Of a stretch of 64,000 nucleotides of DNA, positions 25,962-33,572 are shown piece after piece. The notes below the pieces were generated by a model. The model worked only from the letters and a program-made list of their open reading frames with translations. It was not told where the DNA came from and ran no database searches. The stretch spans positions 62,001-126,000 of the forward strand of contig CAWAET010000016.1 of NCBI GenBank assembly GCA_963781065.1, written 5' to 3'. This stretch comes from CALZJC01 sp963781065 (GTDB taxonomy: Bacteria > Acidobacteriota > Thermoanaerobaculia > Multivoradales > JAHEKO01). A program made the position numbers and the translations under genes. Position 1 is the first letter of the stretch; every line of letters starts with the position of its first letter.

Positions 25962-27386
25962 TCACCACTTCGGACACCTCGTCCTGCGCCGCGCCCTCCT
26001 TCTCTCCCGACGCGTAAGACGCGCCATGATCTCACCTTCGCCATCGCCCTCACCCTCGCCCGCGTGCTCGCCGGACCGGGGCCAACGAAGACTCACTCCG
26101 GCCGTGAAGATTACCGGATCGAGTCCGATTGCAAACGAATCACCCTCGGCATCTGTTGCGTCCATCGAAGCATCGAGATAGCGGGCTCCGAGAGATACGC
26201 CCCACCGTCCCTCGCCGAGCGGAATGTCTGCGCCGAGCCGTAGTCCCCAAACGAAATCGTCGTCGACCGCGAGGGTCGTCCGTTCGCCTGCGAAACTGAA
26301 GCTCAGATCGTCGTAGAAGGCGTAGCCGGCGAGCGGCGTGAGGGTCAGATCGACGCGACGTTCGGGCGTGAGATGAATGTTCAGGCCCGCCGTGATCGGA
26401 CGAAAGGCCGCCTCACTCACCAACAGCGCGTGCTGGCCTTCGTAGAAGCCGGTTTCATCTTCCCTCGGAGCCAAGTCGATGTTCGCTTCGAACCGGGGAC
26501 GGCTGTTGAGGATGCCGAGCTCGACACCAAGCCGCGGGGTCAGGCGGCGTTCGATCTCTATTCCAAAGGCGATTTCGTCCGTGGCACCGACGGTGACGCG
26601 GTCGTGTCCCTCGACCAGTACCTCGGTCGGCCCAGAGAGGCTGTTCCAGCCTGCGAGGGCGCGCACCAACCAAGCCTTGCCGTGGCCTGAATGGATGTCC
26701 ACATTATCCGTCAGGTTTATGGCGACGCGATCCGGGGCGTCCGCCATCGAGAACCGATCCCCAGCGGTGCTGGAAGGTGCACCACCATCCGTACCCGTTC
26801 CAGTCGGCGTTGCACTACCAATTGCACTATCCAGTGAGCAATGACCCTCAAGTTTATCTCCGTTTGCGGAGTAATTCTGCGTGTACGTGCCACCGTGTCT
26901 CACGCAACGGCGCCTTCGCCTTCTCCTGGAACTCGAGTCAGATACAAATACGCTAGGTTCTCCGCGCGATACGGCAGAGCTAGGGGCTCCGTCATCAACA
27001 GCGACCGAGTAGTATGTGCAGGCGAAGCTACCATCATTGCGAGGCCCCTTAACTTCGCCGCCACGACGCTCACAGCGACGTTTCACACGATCTGCTCGCG
27101 ACGATCTGAGCAATTCATCGCTTTCGCTCTGATCCTTCTTAATGACATCCAGTTTGGCGATGTCGTCCGGTTGCGTGCCCTGGACAGATTCGACTGAGCG
27201 TTGGGACTGTTGAGCTTTCGCCCGGATTTCCGACTCCTGCGCCACGGCTGGGACGATGACGCCAATCTGTAGCGCCAGCAAGAGGACCAGGTACAGCTTT
27301 CGAGCATACTGAGGATAGCGAATCAGGTTGGTCGAGGCGACCGGCAATGAATCAGTCGATGAGGTAGATTTGCTAGGTGCGTTCAT
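25962..27386 (-). CDS. OmpW-like outer-membrane barrel protein with Cys-motif N-terminal region
   Basis: A 474-residue protein. ATG 27386 has AAGGAG 6-7 nt upstream. Signal core: LYLVLLLALQIGVIVPAVAQ. Residues about 100-200 hold two copies of a small motif, RCERRGGEVK...C and RCVRHGGTYT...C, separated by an Arg-rich, Ser-rich linker. The C-terminal ~200 residues are an OmpW-type eight-stranded barrel (ERRLTPRLGVELGIL, PITAGLNIHLTPERRVDLTL, WGVSLGARYLDAS), followed by an odd Arg-rich tail. The same barrel module is fused to a subtilase at 30102-32474, so the two are paralogous parts of one neighbourhood. Function unknown; OmpW proteins form small hydrophobic channels. Confidence 0.8.
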   Translation of the reverse strand: MNAPSKSTSSTDSLPVASTNLIRYPQYARKLYLVLLLALQIGVIVPAVAQESEIRAKAQQSQRSVESVQGTQPDDIAKLDVIKKDQSESDELLRSSRADRVKRRCERRGGEVKGPRNDGSFACTYYSVAVDDGAPSSAVSRGEPSVFVSDSSSRRRRRRRCVRHGGTYTQNYSANGDKLEGHCSLDSAIGSATPTGTGTDGGAPSSTAGDRFSMADAPDRVAINLTDNVDIHSGHGKAWLVRALAGWNSLSGPTEVLVEGHDRVTVGATDEIAFGIEIERRLTPRLGVELGILNSRPRFEANIDLAPREDETGFYEGQHALLVSEAAFRPITAGLNIHLTPERRVDLTLTPLAGYAFYDDLSFSFAGERTTLAVDDDFVWGLRLGADIPLGEGRWGVSLGARYLDASMDATDAEGDSFAIGLDPVIFTAGVSLRWPRSGEHAGEGEGDGEGEIMARLTRRERRRARRRTRCPKW

Positions 27387-27425
27387 GGGATTCTCCTTCG
27401 TTGTCAAAAGAAATGGGAGTTAGTG

Positions 27426-27542
27426 TCAGACGACCTCGGGTCTAGAATCGAACGACGGCATCTGTAGTCGGCGCAACGCTGAGCCGCTCAAGGGCCCGAG
27501 GGCGAACAGGGCTCAGACTGCGCTGATCATGAATCTCTTCAT
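27426..27542 (-). pseudogene. Short signal-peptide-like ORF with in-frame TGA
   Basis: ATG 27542 follows a strong GGGAGG with a 6-nt gap and reads MKRFMISAV, then TGA (27513-27515). The same frame continues as ALFALGPLSGSALRRL and a short hydrophilic tail to TGA 27426-27428. Read through, this is a typical 38-residue secreted peptide, and one nonsense change would have silenced it. It ends about 40 nt before the OmpW-like start. It overlaps the alternative small ORF at 27442-27747 in another frame, and only one of the two is likely real. Confidence 0.35.
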
Positions 27543-27747
27543 CAGAATCCTCCCTTCGTGGTTGTTGTGCGGCGCGGCGAGGCCCGTTTGTCTTAGGGGT
27601 TCGCCGACGGACGCCACCTCTGACACCGGGTACAGGTGTTAGCGTCGCCGGAGGACTGGATGAATGCAGTGATGCATGGACAAGGCTGGCCTGACGAAGT
27701 TGGGTGCAGCGCCCGGTCGTAGCCCTCGGCTTCTCGTCTCTGGACAT
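27442..27747 (-). CDS. Small ORF of unknown function behind the duplicated leader
   Basis: A 101-codon frame from ATG 27747 with the same AGGAGGACATC ribosome site as the porin gene (start MSRDEKPRATTG). It is rich in Arg, Pro and Ser, without signal peptide or known motif. The strong conserved leader is the main reason to list it. The downstream residues are not protein-like, so it may be a decayed gene or a leader peptide. Confidence 0.35.
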   Translation of the reverse strand: MSRDEKPRATTGRCTQLRQASLVHASLHSSSPPATLTPVPGVRGGVRRRTPKTNGPRRAAQQPRREDSDEEIHDQRSLSPVRPRALERLSVAPTTDAVVRF

Positions 27748-27850
27748 GATGTCCTCCTCTGAGTGTGTCCGCTTGATCGCGTCACTCCCCCTAGAGGGGA
27801 TGGCTAGGCATTTTGGCAATCTGCTGTTCCTCGCCCCGTACTGAGAGGGT
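27745..27850 (-). repeat. Duplicated leader sequence, copy B
   Basis: Matches the porin leader at 24480-24590 (ribosome site, GTGACGCGATCAAGCG and CCCCTCTAGGG blocks), with lower similarity farther upstream. The same orientation and the same position relative to an ATG argue for a duplicated promoter/5'-UTR cassette. Confidence 0.6.
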
Positions 27851-28139
27851 GTTCGCATGTCATCGTACGGCGTTGTCAACATGCGTCCGATACCGAGAGC
27901 AGAGACCTGCCTCGGTCATCGGAGTGTTCGCCTCGTCACCTTCTGGAGGTTTGTGTTCTTCCTCAAGAGCGCCGTTTGCTGCCGTCTCGAGGAAGCGGCC
28001 GGACGGGAGTTCGAGGGTCCTGGCGCGAGCGGCCGAGAGCGCTCTCGCCCAAGTTCACCCTCTCGATGAGCTGATGATCGGCTGGCCGCCCTTCACGCAG
28101 GGTTCCGCGCAGCCAGCCGCGTGATCGCGGGTTGGTAGG
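27851..28139. other. Intergenic stretch with hairpin 28022-28049
   Basis: No convincing gene. It contains a hairpin (GGCGCGAGCG, 8-nt loop, CGCTCTCGCC; 9 of 10 pairs) with flanks similar to those of the 25863-25890 hairpin, for example the GAGTTC and GTTCACSCTCT blocks. It lies about 90 nt after the anti-sigma gene and may terminate that operon. Confidence 0.4.
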
Positions 28140-29120
28140 TCAGCCGGCGAGGGCCAAGATCAGATCCGAGAACCTGATCTCGAGCGTGTCGGTCTCTTCA
28201 AGCTCGAGAGCTTGGAGTGCCCTGTCCAGAGCGCTCTGCACAGCAGGCTCGAACGCATGATCGCGCCAGCCCTGCCGGAGTCGGCTGAACGTCGAGCTCT
28301 CGAGCAGGTCCTGGTCTCCGAACCGGCTAGCGAGCCGGCCGAGTTCGGCCCATTGCGCGACCGCGAACACGGCCGAGAGGTCGTCGGCCCGAGCCGCCTC
28401 TTGGAGGCCGGCCTGCGTCTCCTCGACCTGCTGGGTGAAGCGCTTCCCCTCGACCTGCTCAGAGAACCCGAGATGAAAGGCCGCCGAGTAGCGAGGCACC
28501 CCCGCCTCCAGGTCCGCGGCGTTGCAGAGTCTCTCCACCTCCGCCACCAGGGAGCGCAGCTCGCCGAGATCCGATTGCTGGTGAGCCACCTGGACCTGGA
28601 CGAGCCGGACTCCGAGCCGGGCCACGATCGCTTCGCCGCTGAGGCCGGCCTGGGGGTCCCCGGTTCGCGGTTCGAACCAGTCAAGCCGGGTCCAAGCCGG
28701 TTCCATCCGCTCGCTCGCCACATCTCCACCGAGCTGCCCGGCAAGGACCATCACCGGGCGCGACGGCGCGCGCAGGGCGATCAACCACCACGACCCACCG
28801 GCTAGCAGCGCGGCCAGCGCCGCTGCCTGAAGCCAGAGACGGGACCTCGGCGGGCGCGGGAAGGGCACAACCGCATCGACTGGTTGAATGGACGGCTCCG
28901 GCTCGCGCTTCGACGCGACAGCCGACTCTTCCCAGACACGGAACTCGAGCGCCTCGGCGTAGACGCCGAAGAACTCTTCGTCTTCGAGCAGGCGCTTGGC
29001 GATCCGCTGGCGCCTGTCCGCATCGAGGCCGCCCTCGATATAAGCGCCCAGCTCCTCGAGCTCCCTCACTTCGAAGGCTTCGCGCCCTTCGGCGGTCGGT
29101 GGTTGTCGTGGTCCCGTCAA
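28140..29120 (-). CDS. Single-pass membrane protein, probable anti-sigma factor
   Basis: 326 residues from TTG 29120, which has AGGAG 7 nt upstream. A cytoplasmic N-terminal ~90 residues (ELEELGAYIEGGLDADRRQR, a helical, zinc-finger-like layout but without the Cys/His set) is followed by one transmembrane helix (LWLQAAALAALLAGGSWWLI). A ~200-residue outer domain has no family I can name. It lies 59 nt downstream of a sigma factor gene on the same strand, the standard sigma/anti-sigma arrangement, and that is the basis for the call. The outer domain would sense an envelope signal. Its regulon may include the divergent barrel-subtilase gene. Confidence 0.6.
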   Translation of the reverse strand: MTGPRQPPTAEGREAFEVRELEELGAYIEGGLDADRRQRIAKRLLEDEEFFGVYAEALEFRVWEESAVASKREPEPSIQPVDAVVPFPRPPRSRLWLQAAALAALLAGGSWWLIALRAPSRPVMVLAGQLGGDVASERMEPAWTRLDWFEPRTGDPQAGLSGEAIVARLGVRLVQVQVAHQQSDLGELRSLVAEVERLCNAADLEAGVPRYSAAFHLGFSEQVEGKRFTQQVEETQAGLQEAARADDLSAVFAVAQWAELGRLASRFGDQDLLESSTFSRLRQGWRDHAFEPAVQSALDRALQALELEETDTLEIRFSDLILALAG

Positions 29121-29179
29121 GGCCTGTCTCCTGAAGTCCCGCTTCTCCTCACTCTAACTGAGGGACTCGCTGCCGAAAT

Positions 29180-30016
29180 TCACTCGCTTTTGTCTCCATG
29201 CGCGTCTTCGTCCCAAAGCTCTCGATCCCCGGCGTCGAGAGTCTCTCCGGGCGGATCCCAACCCAGGACCGAGCTCACGTCCTCCCACGCCATCGCCTCG
29301 CGCTCGAACATCGGCCGGAGCTTTCGCTTCAGGGCCCGAGCGCGGCTTCGATAGAGCGGCGCAGAGTCTCGGCGCCAGGTTCGGGCGATGATGCTGAGAG
29401 AATGGCCCTCTTTGAGCCATAGCTTCAACAGAAGCGCATCCTCGGGATCGACCTCGGCGAGTGCGAGCCTGAGGACCCGGCGCACTTCCCGCTTGCGCTC
29501 CTGGCGCTCGCGGTCGCGGACCCGCACTTCGGCGTCGTCGTTCGCCGGCAGGTACTGGAGAACCTCTGCGGAGACATCTCGGGGCCTGGCCGGCCTGAGC
29601 AAGACAGCCATGTCGCGCAGCTCGTCCTCGCTCTCGGCAACGCCGTGGTTCTCGCGCAGGATCTTGATCGCCTCTTCGAGACCATAACCGTCCCGATTCA
29701 GCAGACGCTCTAGCAGCATCGCCGTAAGTCCGAGCCGCTGTGCGTCTTTCGAGTCTCGACTCGGACCCCACAGGTGAATCCTGAAGTCGCGCCCAAAGCT
29801 TCGGATCACCAGGTTGAGGAAGGTCCTGATTCCACACGCGCCTCGGAACGCTCTGATTCGCGCGTAGCCGTCGTCGATCAACTTCAGGTTTACCCACTGG
29901 CCGAAGTCTTCCGCGTCCTCGATCGAGAATCTGCTCTTGCGCGTCTCGAACCCGACGGCCCGCCGGATGAACTCCGCATGCTCTTCGAAGAGCCGCTTGG
30001 CTTCGTTCGATGTCAT
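29180..30016 (-). CDS. ECF-like sigma-70 family factor
   Basis: 278 residues from ATG 30016; a GTG 39 nt further upstream is possible but lacks support. Region 2 is at about 8-80 (AKRLFEEHAEFIRRAV, IEDAEDFGQWVNLKLIDDGY, IRTFLNLVIRSFGRDF), where the typical DDL/QE signature is replaced by EDFGQWV. An unusually long linker follows, then region 4 at about 190-245 (VDPEDALLLKLWLKEGHSLS, SRARALKRKLRPMF). It has more spacing between regions and a longer acidic C-terminal tail than classical ECF factors. It forms an operon with the putative anti-sigma factor and is divergent from the barrel-subtilase gene 86 nt away. Confidence 0.75.
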   Translation of the reverse strand: MTSNEAKRLFEEHAEFIRRAVGFETRKSRFSIEDAEDFGQWVNLKLIDDGYARIRAFRGACGIRTFLNLVIRSFGRDFRIHLWGPSRDSKDAQRLGLTAMLLERLLNRDGYGLEEAIKILRENHGVAESEDELRDMAVLLRPARPRDVSAEVLQYLPANDDAEVRVRDRERQERKREVRRVLRLALAEVDPEDALLLKLWLKEGHSLSIIARTWRRDSAPLYRSRARALKRKLRPMFEREAMAWEDVSSVLGWDPPGETLDAGDRELWDEDAHGDKSE

Positions 30017-30101
30017 GCCGCGACCGCCCAGAACGAGGGTGCTAGGGGAGAACACCAGACCGAAGAAGCGAGGTTGCGAATAACCTGTATTCTACCATTC
30101 A

Positions 30102-32474
30102 ATGACCCATCCAGAGTCGGCGGCCCCTGCCGGCAGCGCGCTCTCTTGGAGAGTCCTTGGCAGAAGCGTTTCTTCTCGTTGTCTTCTTGTATCGCGGCTT
30201 TCGCTGATCCTCTCCTTTCTGCTGCCTCCGACTCCTTGCGCCGCCGAAGAGGCGCCCGACCGAGGCTGGTCGGCACGGGCCTTCGCCGGCTGGAGCCTTG
30301 TCTCGGGGCCGGCCGAGGTGCCGGCGAACGAGTTCGCCTATGGGATCGAGCTGGAACGCCGCCTCACCCCGCGGCTTGGCATCGAGCTCGGCATTCTCCA
30401 GAGCAGTGTCCCGGTCAATAGGACTATCGGCTCTGCCACGCTGTTCGGGGACGCGAGCGTTCGTCCGATCACCGCCGGCCTCGACATTCATCTTAGGCCC
30501 GAAGGTCGGATAGATCTGACCCTGACGCCGCTCGCCGGCTACGCCTTCTACGACGATCTGAGATTCCGTATCGACGGCGGAGACATCATGACCCTGCCGG
30601 TCAACGACGACTTCGTTTGGGGAGTCCGGGCTGCCGCCGGCGCACCACTCGGCGAGAGCCGGTGGGGCGTCTCCCTCGCAGTTCGCTATCTCGACGCCGC
30701 GCTGAGAACGAGCTTTGACGGCGCTCCGCTGGCGATCGCACTCGATCCGTTGATCCTCTCGGCCGGATTGAGTCTTCGTTGGCCCCGGACCGCTTCCGCT
30801 TCGACGGAAGAAGAGGCCAACTGGCCGTTCTATCGACTGAGCGGGAGTTCCATCACCTTCAGGCCGCGGGAGAACCTCCTCGCCGTCGTGTTCACGAGAG
30901 GGCCGCCCGATTCGCGATCACTCGCTGATCTGATCGCGGAGTTCTCGGAGGAGTTGCCCCTCGAGCCTCTTGCCTCTCCTGCCGCCGGGGAATCCATCCG
31001 GCTCTTCAGGATCACTCGGCCGACTGAGCCGACCGAGCCGACTGGGCCGACTGGGATGCAGCGGCTGCGTGAGTCGATGACTCGGCTGCTGGGTCGAGAC
31101 GTACGGGTCGGCACCGTCGTCAACGCTGACCCGGGGCGGGTCACGGTCCTGGACAACCATTTCAACGTCCGCTTCCGCGAGGATCTTCCTCCGCGCGAGG
31201 TCGAGGCGATAGTCGCAGCAGCCGGCGGTCGCATTCTGCGACCCTTCATTCAGGCCCCCAACGCCTACCAGGTGGAGTTCTCGCGGGGTGACTACAAAGA
31301 GCACCTGCGGATCGTCGAGGCGTGGCACCAGCGTGGGCTCCTCGTCTACGGCGAGCCCGATCTGAAAGTCCAGATCGTCGATCTCGCGTCTCCCGACGAT
31401 CCCGCGATCGACTCCGAGGGTCGGCTCGATCTCGAGCTGCAGAGCATCGATAGCGCCGGGCCGGAGTTCGGGAACATCGACGATGAGTTCGGGCTGGGCC
31501 GCCCGCACGTCCAGGTGGCCACCTTGGATCGTGGCATTCAGAGGGACCACCCGGACCTCGGAGGCGACCTCACCGACGGCACACCCCAAATCGCACAGTG
31601 CTTCGACTTCAGGCGCCTGATCTCCTGCACCCACGCGGCCTACAAGCCGGACAACGACCACGGGATGCAGGTCTACGGGATCATCTCCGCCCGAGCGAAC
31701 AACGGGATCGGTATTGACGGGATCGCACCCAACGTCCACCACATCGCGATGAAGCGGCAGGATTATTACGACGCCGAATATCTGGATGCGCTTCTTTGGG
31801 CTGCCGGTTTCCAGATTGACGGTCCGCCTGCCGGCTGGCCCGCGCGACCGAGCAGCCCCGGCGCCGACATCATCAGCCTGTCCCACAGAATCTATCTCCG
31901 GGAGCCTCCGGGGCTCATGGACGATACGTTCCGTTACTTGACGACCTACGGTCGCGACGGCCGCGGAACGCTGCTGATCTACGCCGCCGGCAACGAGTCG
32001 ATCTCGATCGCGAACAACTATCCGTTTCCGGCCCACCCGCTCACCATGGCGATCTCCAACTCCGATCCGCCGGACGCGGAGGGTATCGAACGGCGCAATG
32101 CGACGTCCAACTTCGGGCCCCAGATCGACCTCTGCGCGCGGGGCGCCGGCGTTATCTCACTCAATGCCGGCGGCGGCACTAGGTCCTTCGGCTCCAACGC
32201 CACCTCCGCTGCCGCACCCAGAGTCGCGGCGGCGGCGGCCCTGATGCTGTCCGCGCAACCCGAGCTCACCTGGATCGATCTGCGCGACATCCTGCGCGAT
32301 ACGGCGGTCCGCATCGATCCGGACGACGGAGGGTGGACAGCGGACGGCTTCAGTGAACTGTGCGGCTTCGGCCGACTCGACCTCGGCGCCGCCGTCCAGG
32401 CAGCCGCCGCTTTCGACGTCGGCGCCGGCGACCACGTCGTCAAGGAGCGTGAGGCAGAGCAATCCACCAATTGA
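30102..32474 (+). CDS. OmpW-like barrel fused to subtilisin-family (S8) protease
   Basis: 790 residues. Signal core: LSLILSFLLPPTPCAA (33-48). An OmpW-type barrel module spans about 57-228 (ELERRLTPRLGIELGIL, PITAGLDIHLRPEGRIDL, WGVSLAVRYLDA), closely matching the protein at 25962-27386. A linker/prodomain-like region covers 245-425, with a repeated Pro-Thr-Glu stretch near 306-317. The S8 domain runs from about 465 to 770 with Asp476 (ATLDRG), His520 (NDHGMQV), oxyanion Asn631 (AAGNES) and Ser702 (NATSAAAPRVA), so the triad is intact. The barrel is N-terminal, the reverse of classical autotransporters. It is likely an outer-membrane-anchored protease. ATG 30102 has no obvious ribosome site. 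Confidence 0.85.
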   Translation: MTHPESAAPAGSALSWRVLGRSVSSRCLLVSRLSLILSFLLPPTPCAAEEAPDRGWSARAFAGWSLVSGPAEVPANEFAYGIELERRLTPRLGIELGILQSSVPVNRTIGSATLFGDASVRPITAGLDIHLRPEGRIDLTLTPLAGYAFYDDLRFRIDGGDIMTLPVNDDFVWGVRAAAGAPLGESRWGVSLAVRYLDAALRTSFDGAPLAIALDPLILSAGLSLRWPRTASASTEEEANWPFYRLSGSSITFRPRENLLAVVFTRGPPDSRSLADLIAEFSEELPLEPLASPAAGESIRLFRITRPTEPTEPTGPTGMQRLRESMTRLLGRDVRVGTVVNADPGRVTVLDNHFNVRFREDLPPREVEAIVAAAGGRILRPFIQAPNAYQVEFSRGDYKEHLRIVEAWHQRGLLVYGEPDLKVQIVDLASPDDPAIDSEGRLDLELQSIDSAGPEFGNIDDEFGLGRPHVQVATLDRGIQRDHPDLGGDLTDGTPQIAQCFDFRRLISCTHAAYKPDNDHGMQVYGIISARANNGIGIDGIAPNVHHIAMKRQDYYDAEYLDALLWAAGFQIDGPPAGWPARPSSPGADIISLSHRIYLREPPGLMDDTFRYLTTYGRDGRGTLLIYAAGNESISIANNYPFPAHPLTMAISNSDPPDAEGIERRNATSNFGPQIDLCARGAGVISLNAGGGTRSFGSNATSAAAPRVAAAAALMLSAQPELTWIDLRDILRDTAVRIDPDDGGWTADGFSELCGFGRLDLGAAVQAAAAFDVGAGDHVVKEREAEQSTN

Positions 32475-32500
32475 CGCGTGGGTCAATTCATTGGTATGAT
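32471..32500 (+). promoter_or_regulatory. Predicted sigma-70-type promoter
   Basis: TTGACG and TATGAT separated by 18 nt, each one base from consensus, in a locally AT-rich gap about 100 nt before the next gene. The -35 box overlaps the stop codon of the barrel-subtilase gene, so the downstream exported protein probably has its own promoter. Confidence 0.55.
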
Positions 32501-32598
32501 TCTACGCAAGACTTTGTAATCACATTCATTGGCAGAGTTCGAACGGCTCGCCGCAGTCGCGCTTCGCCGAACAGCCCCAATGCAGGGGAGGAGATTCC

Positions 32599-33549
32599 AT
32601 GACCTCACGTCGGCAAACTCGGCTCGGTTTTCTTCGCACCGTCGGCTTGGCGACGGGTGTCGGACTTTTGGCCCTCGGCGGTTTTGGCCCGCTCGTTGCG
32701 GAGACCTCGCAGACCCTCCCTTTCTACGCCACGATCTACGTCCAAGGAGCAGCAAACTGGATTCCTCATACCGATGGATCCAAGGTCCTGGTGATGTTCC
32801 CCGACAGCGAGGTTGCCACAAACGAGCTCAAACTCACGACGGCTCTCCACGGCGAACCACTCTGCCATCACTACGCGGTCGTCCAGAGTGACGCTCGGAA
32901 TCTGGGCCTTCCCATCGACGCGTGGATAGGATTCGACGTCACCGGGAACTGGCTCAAGTTTGACGCCCAGGGTGCCGACCCGCTCGTTGCGGGCAACCTT
33001 CCCGGCTTGGCCCCCCTCGAGGCAGTGCTCAAGAGCGTCGGGAAGACTTTTTCGCCGTGGGACGGGAGCACGCAGCGCGCCCGAGCGGCTTTGGTCCTGG
33101 ACCAGGGCCGGGTCGAGCCCGACGGCGAGTACCTGGAGGAGTACACGTTCAGTGCGGGTGATCCGCCGATCACCGGCCAGTACAGCAACGTCCATCGCGT
33201 CGAGCTCGGCCTCGTCACCGGTCTGTCCTTGCGAATGCGCCAGTTCGGTACCCAGGAGGACCAGGTCCTCGAGTTCACCGCGCCCCCGAGCGATAGCGAT
33301 GGGCCGGGCGAGGTGGAGGTCTGGATGCGGCACTTCTGCAGGCTGGACAAGCCGTTGAGCCCGCCCCCGGCAGAGATTGGGCCGGCCCTGGATCCGGAGT
33401 TCACCCTGAACTGGGCTTTTCAGTCCCAGTCGGTCATTCAGGTTGCCGCCGAGCTCCCATTCCCTCTCGCTCCGGATACCGGCGGCGAGACGCGACACTG
33501 CATGGGCACGCAGGATCCACCTCTCGCGTTCCAGGATCCTTTCGAGTAG
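32599..33549 (+). CDS. Exported protein of unknown function
   Basis: 316 residues from ATG 32599, with GGAGGAG upstream. The N-terminus MTSRRQTRLGFLRTVGLATG with a following hydrophobic stretch looks like a Tat or Sec signal with twin Arg. The mature protein is beta-rich (TLPFYATIYVQGAANWI, YSNVHRVELGLVTGLSLRMR) with a few Cys, and matches no family I recognise. It lies between the barrel-subtilase and CHAT genes and has its own predicted promoter. A substrate or partner of the neighbouring proteases is possible but unproven. Confidence 0.75.
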   Translation: MTSRRQTRLGFLRTVGLATGVGLLALGGFGPLVAETSQTLPFYATIYVQGAANWIPHTDGSKVLVMFPDSEVATNELKLTTALHGEPLCHHYAVVQSDARNLGLPIDAWIGFDVTGNWLKFDAQGADPLVAGNLPGLAPLEAVLKSVGKTFSPWDGSTQRARAALVLDQGRVEPDGEYLEEYTFSAGDPPITGQYSNVHRVELGLVTGLSLRMRQFGTQEDQVLEFTAPPSDSDGPGEVEVWMRHFCRLDKPLSPPPAEIGPALDPEFTLNWAFQSQSVIQVAAELPFPLAPDTGGETRHCMGTQDPPLAFQDPFE

Positions 33550-33572
33550 ATCGTCTGGCAGCCAATGGCAGG

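Noticed and set aside
27513..27515. In-frame TGA in the small peptide considered as selenocysteine
   Set aside because: It lies in the hydrophobic core of a signal peptide, where selenocysteine would have no catalytic role, and no SECIS-like hairpin was seen just after it.
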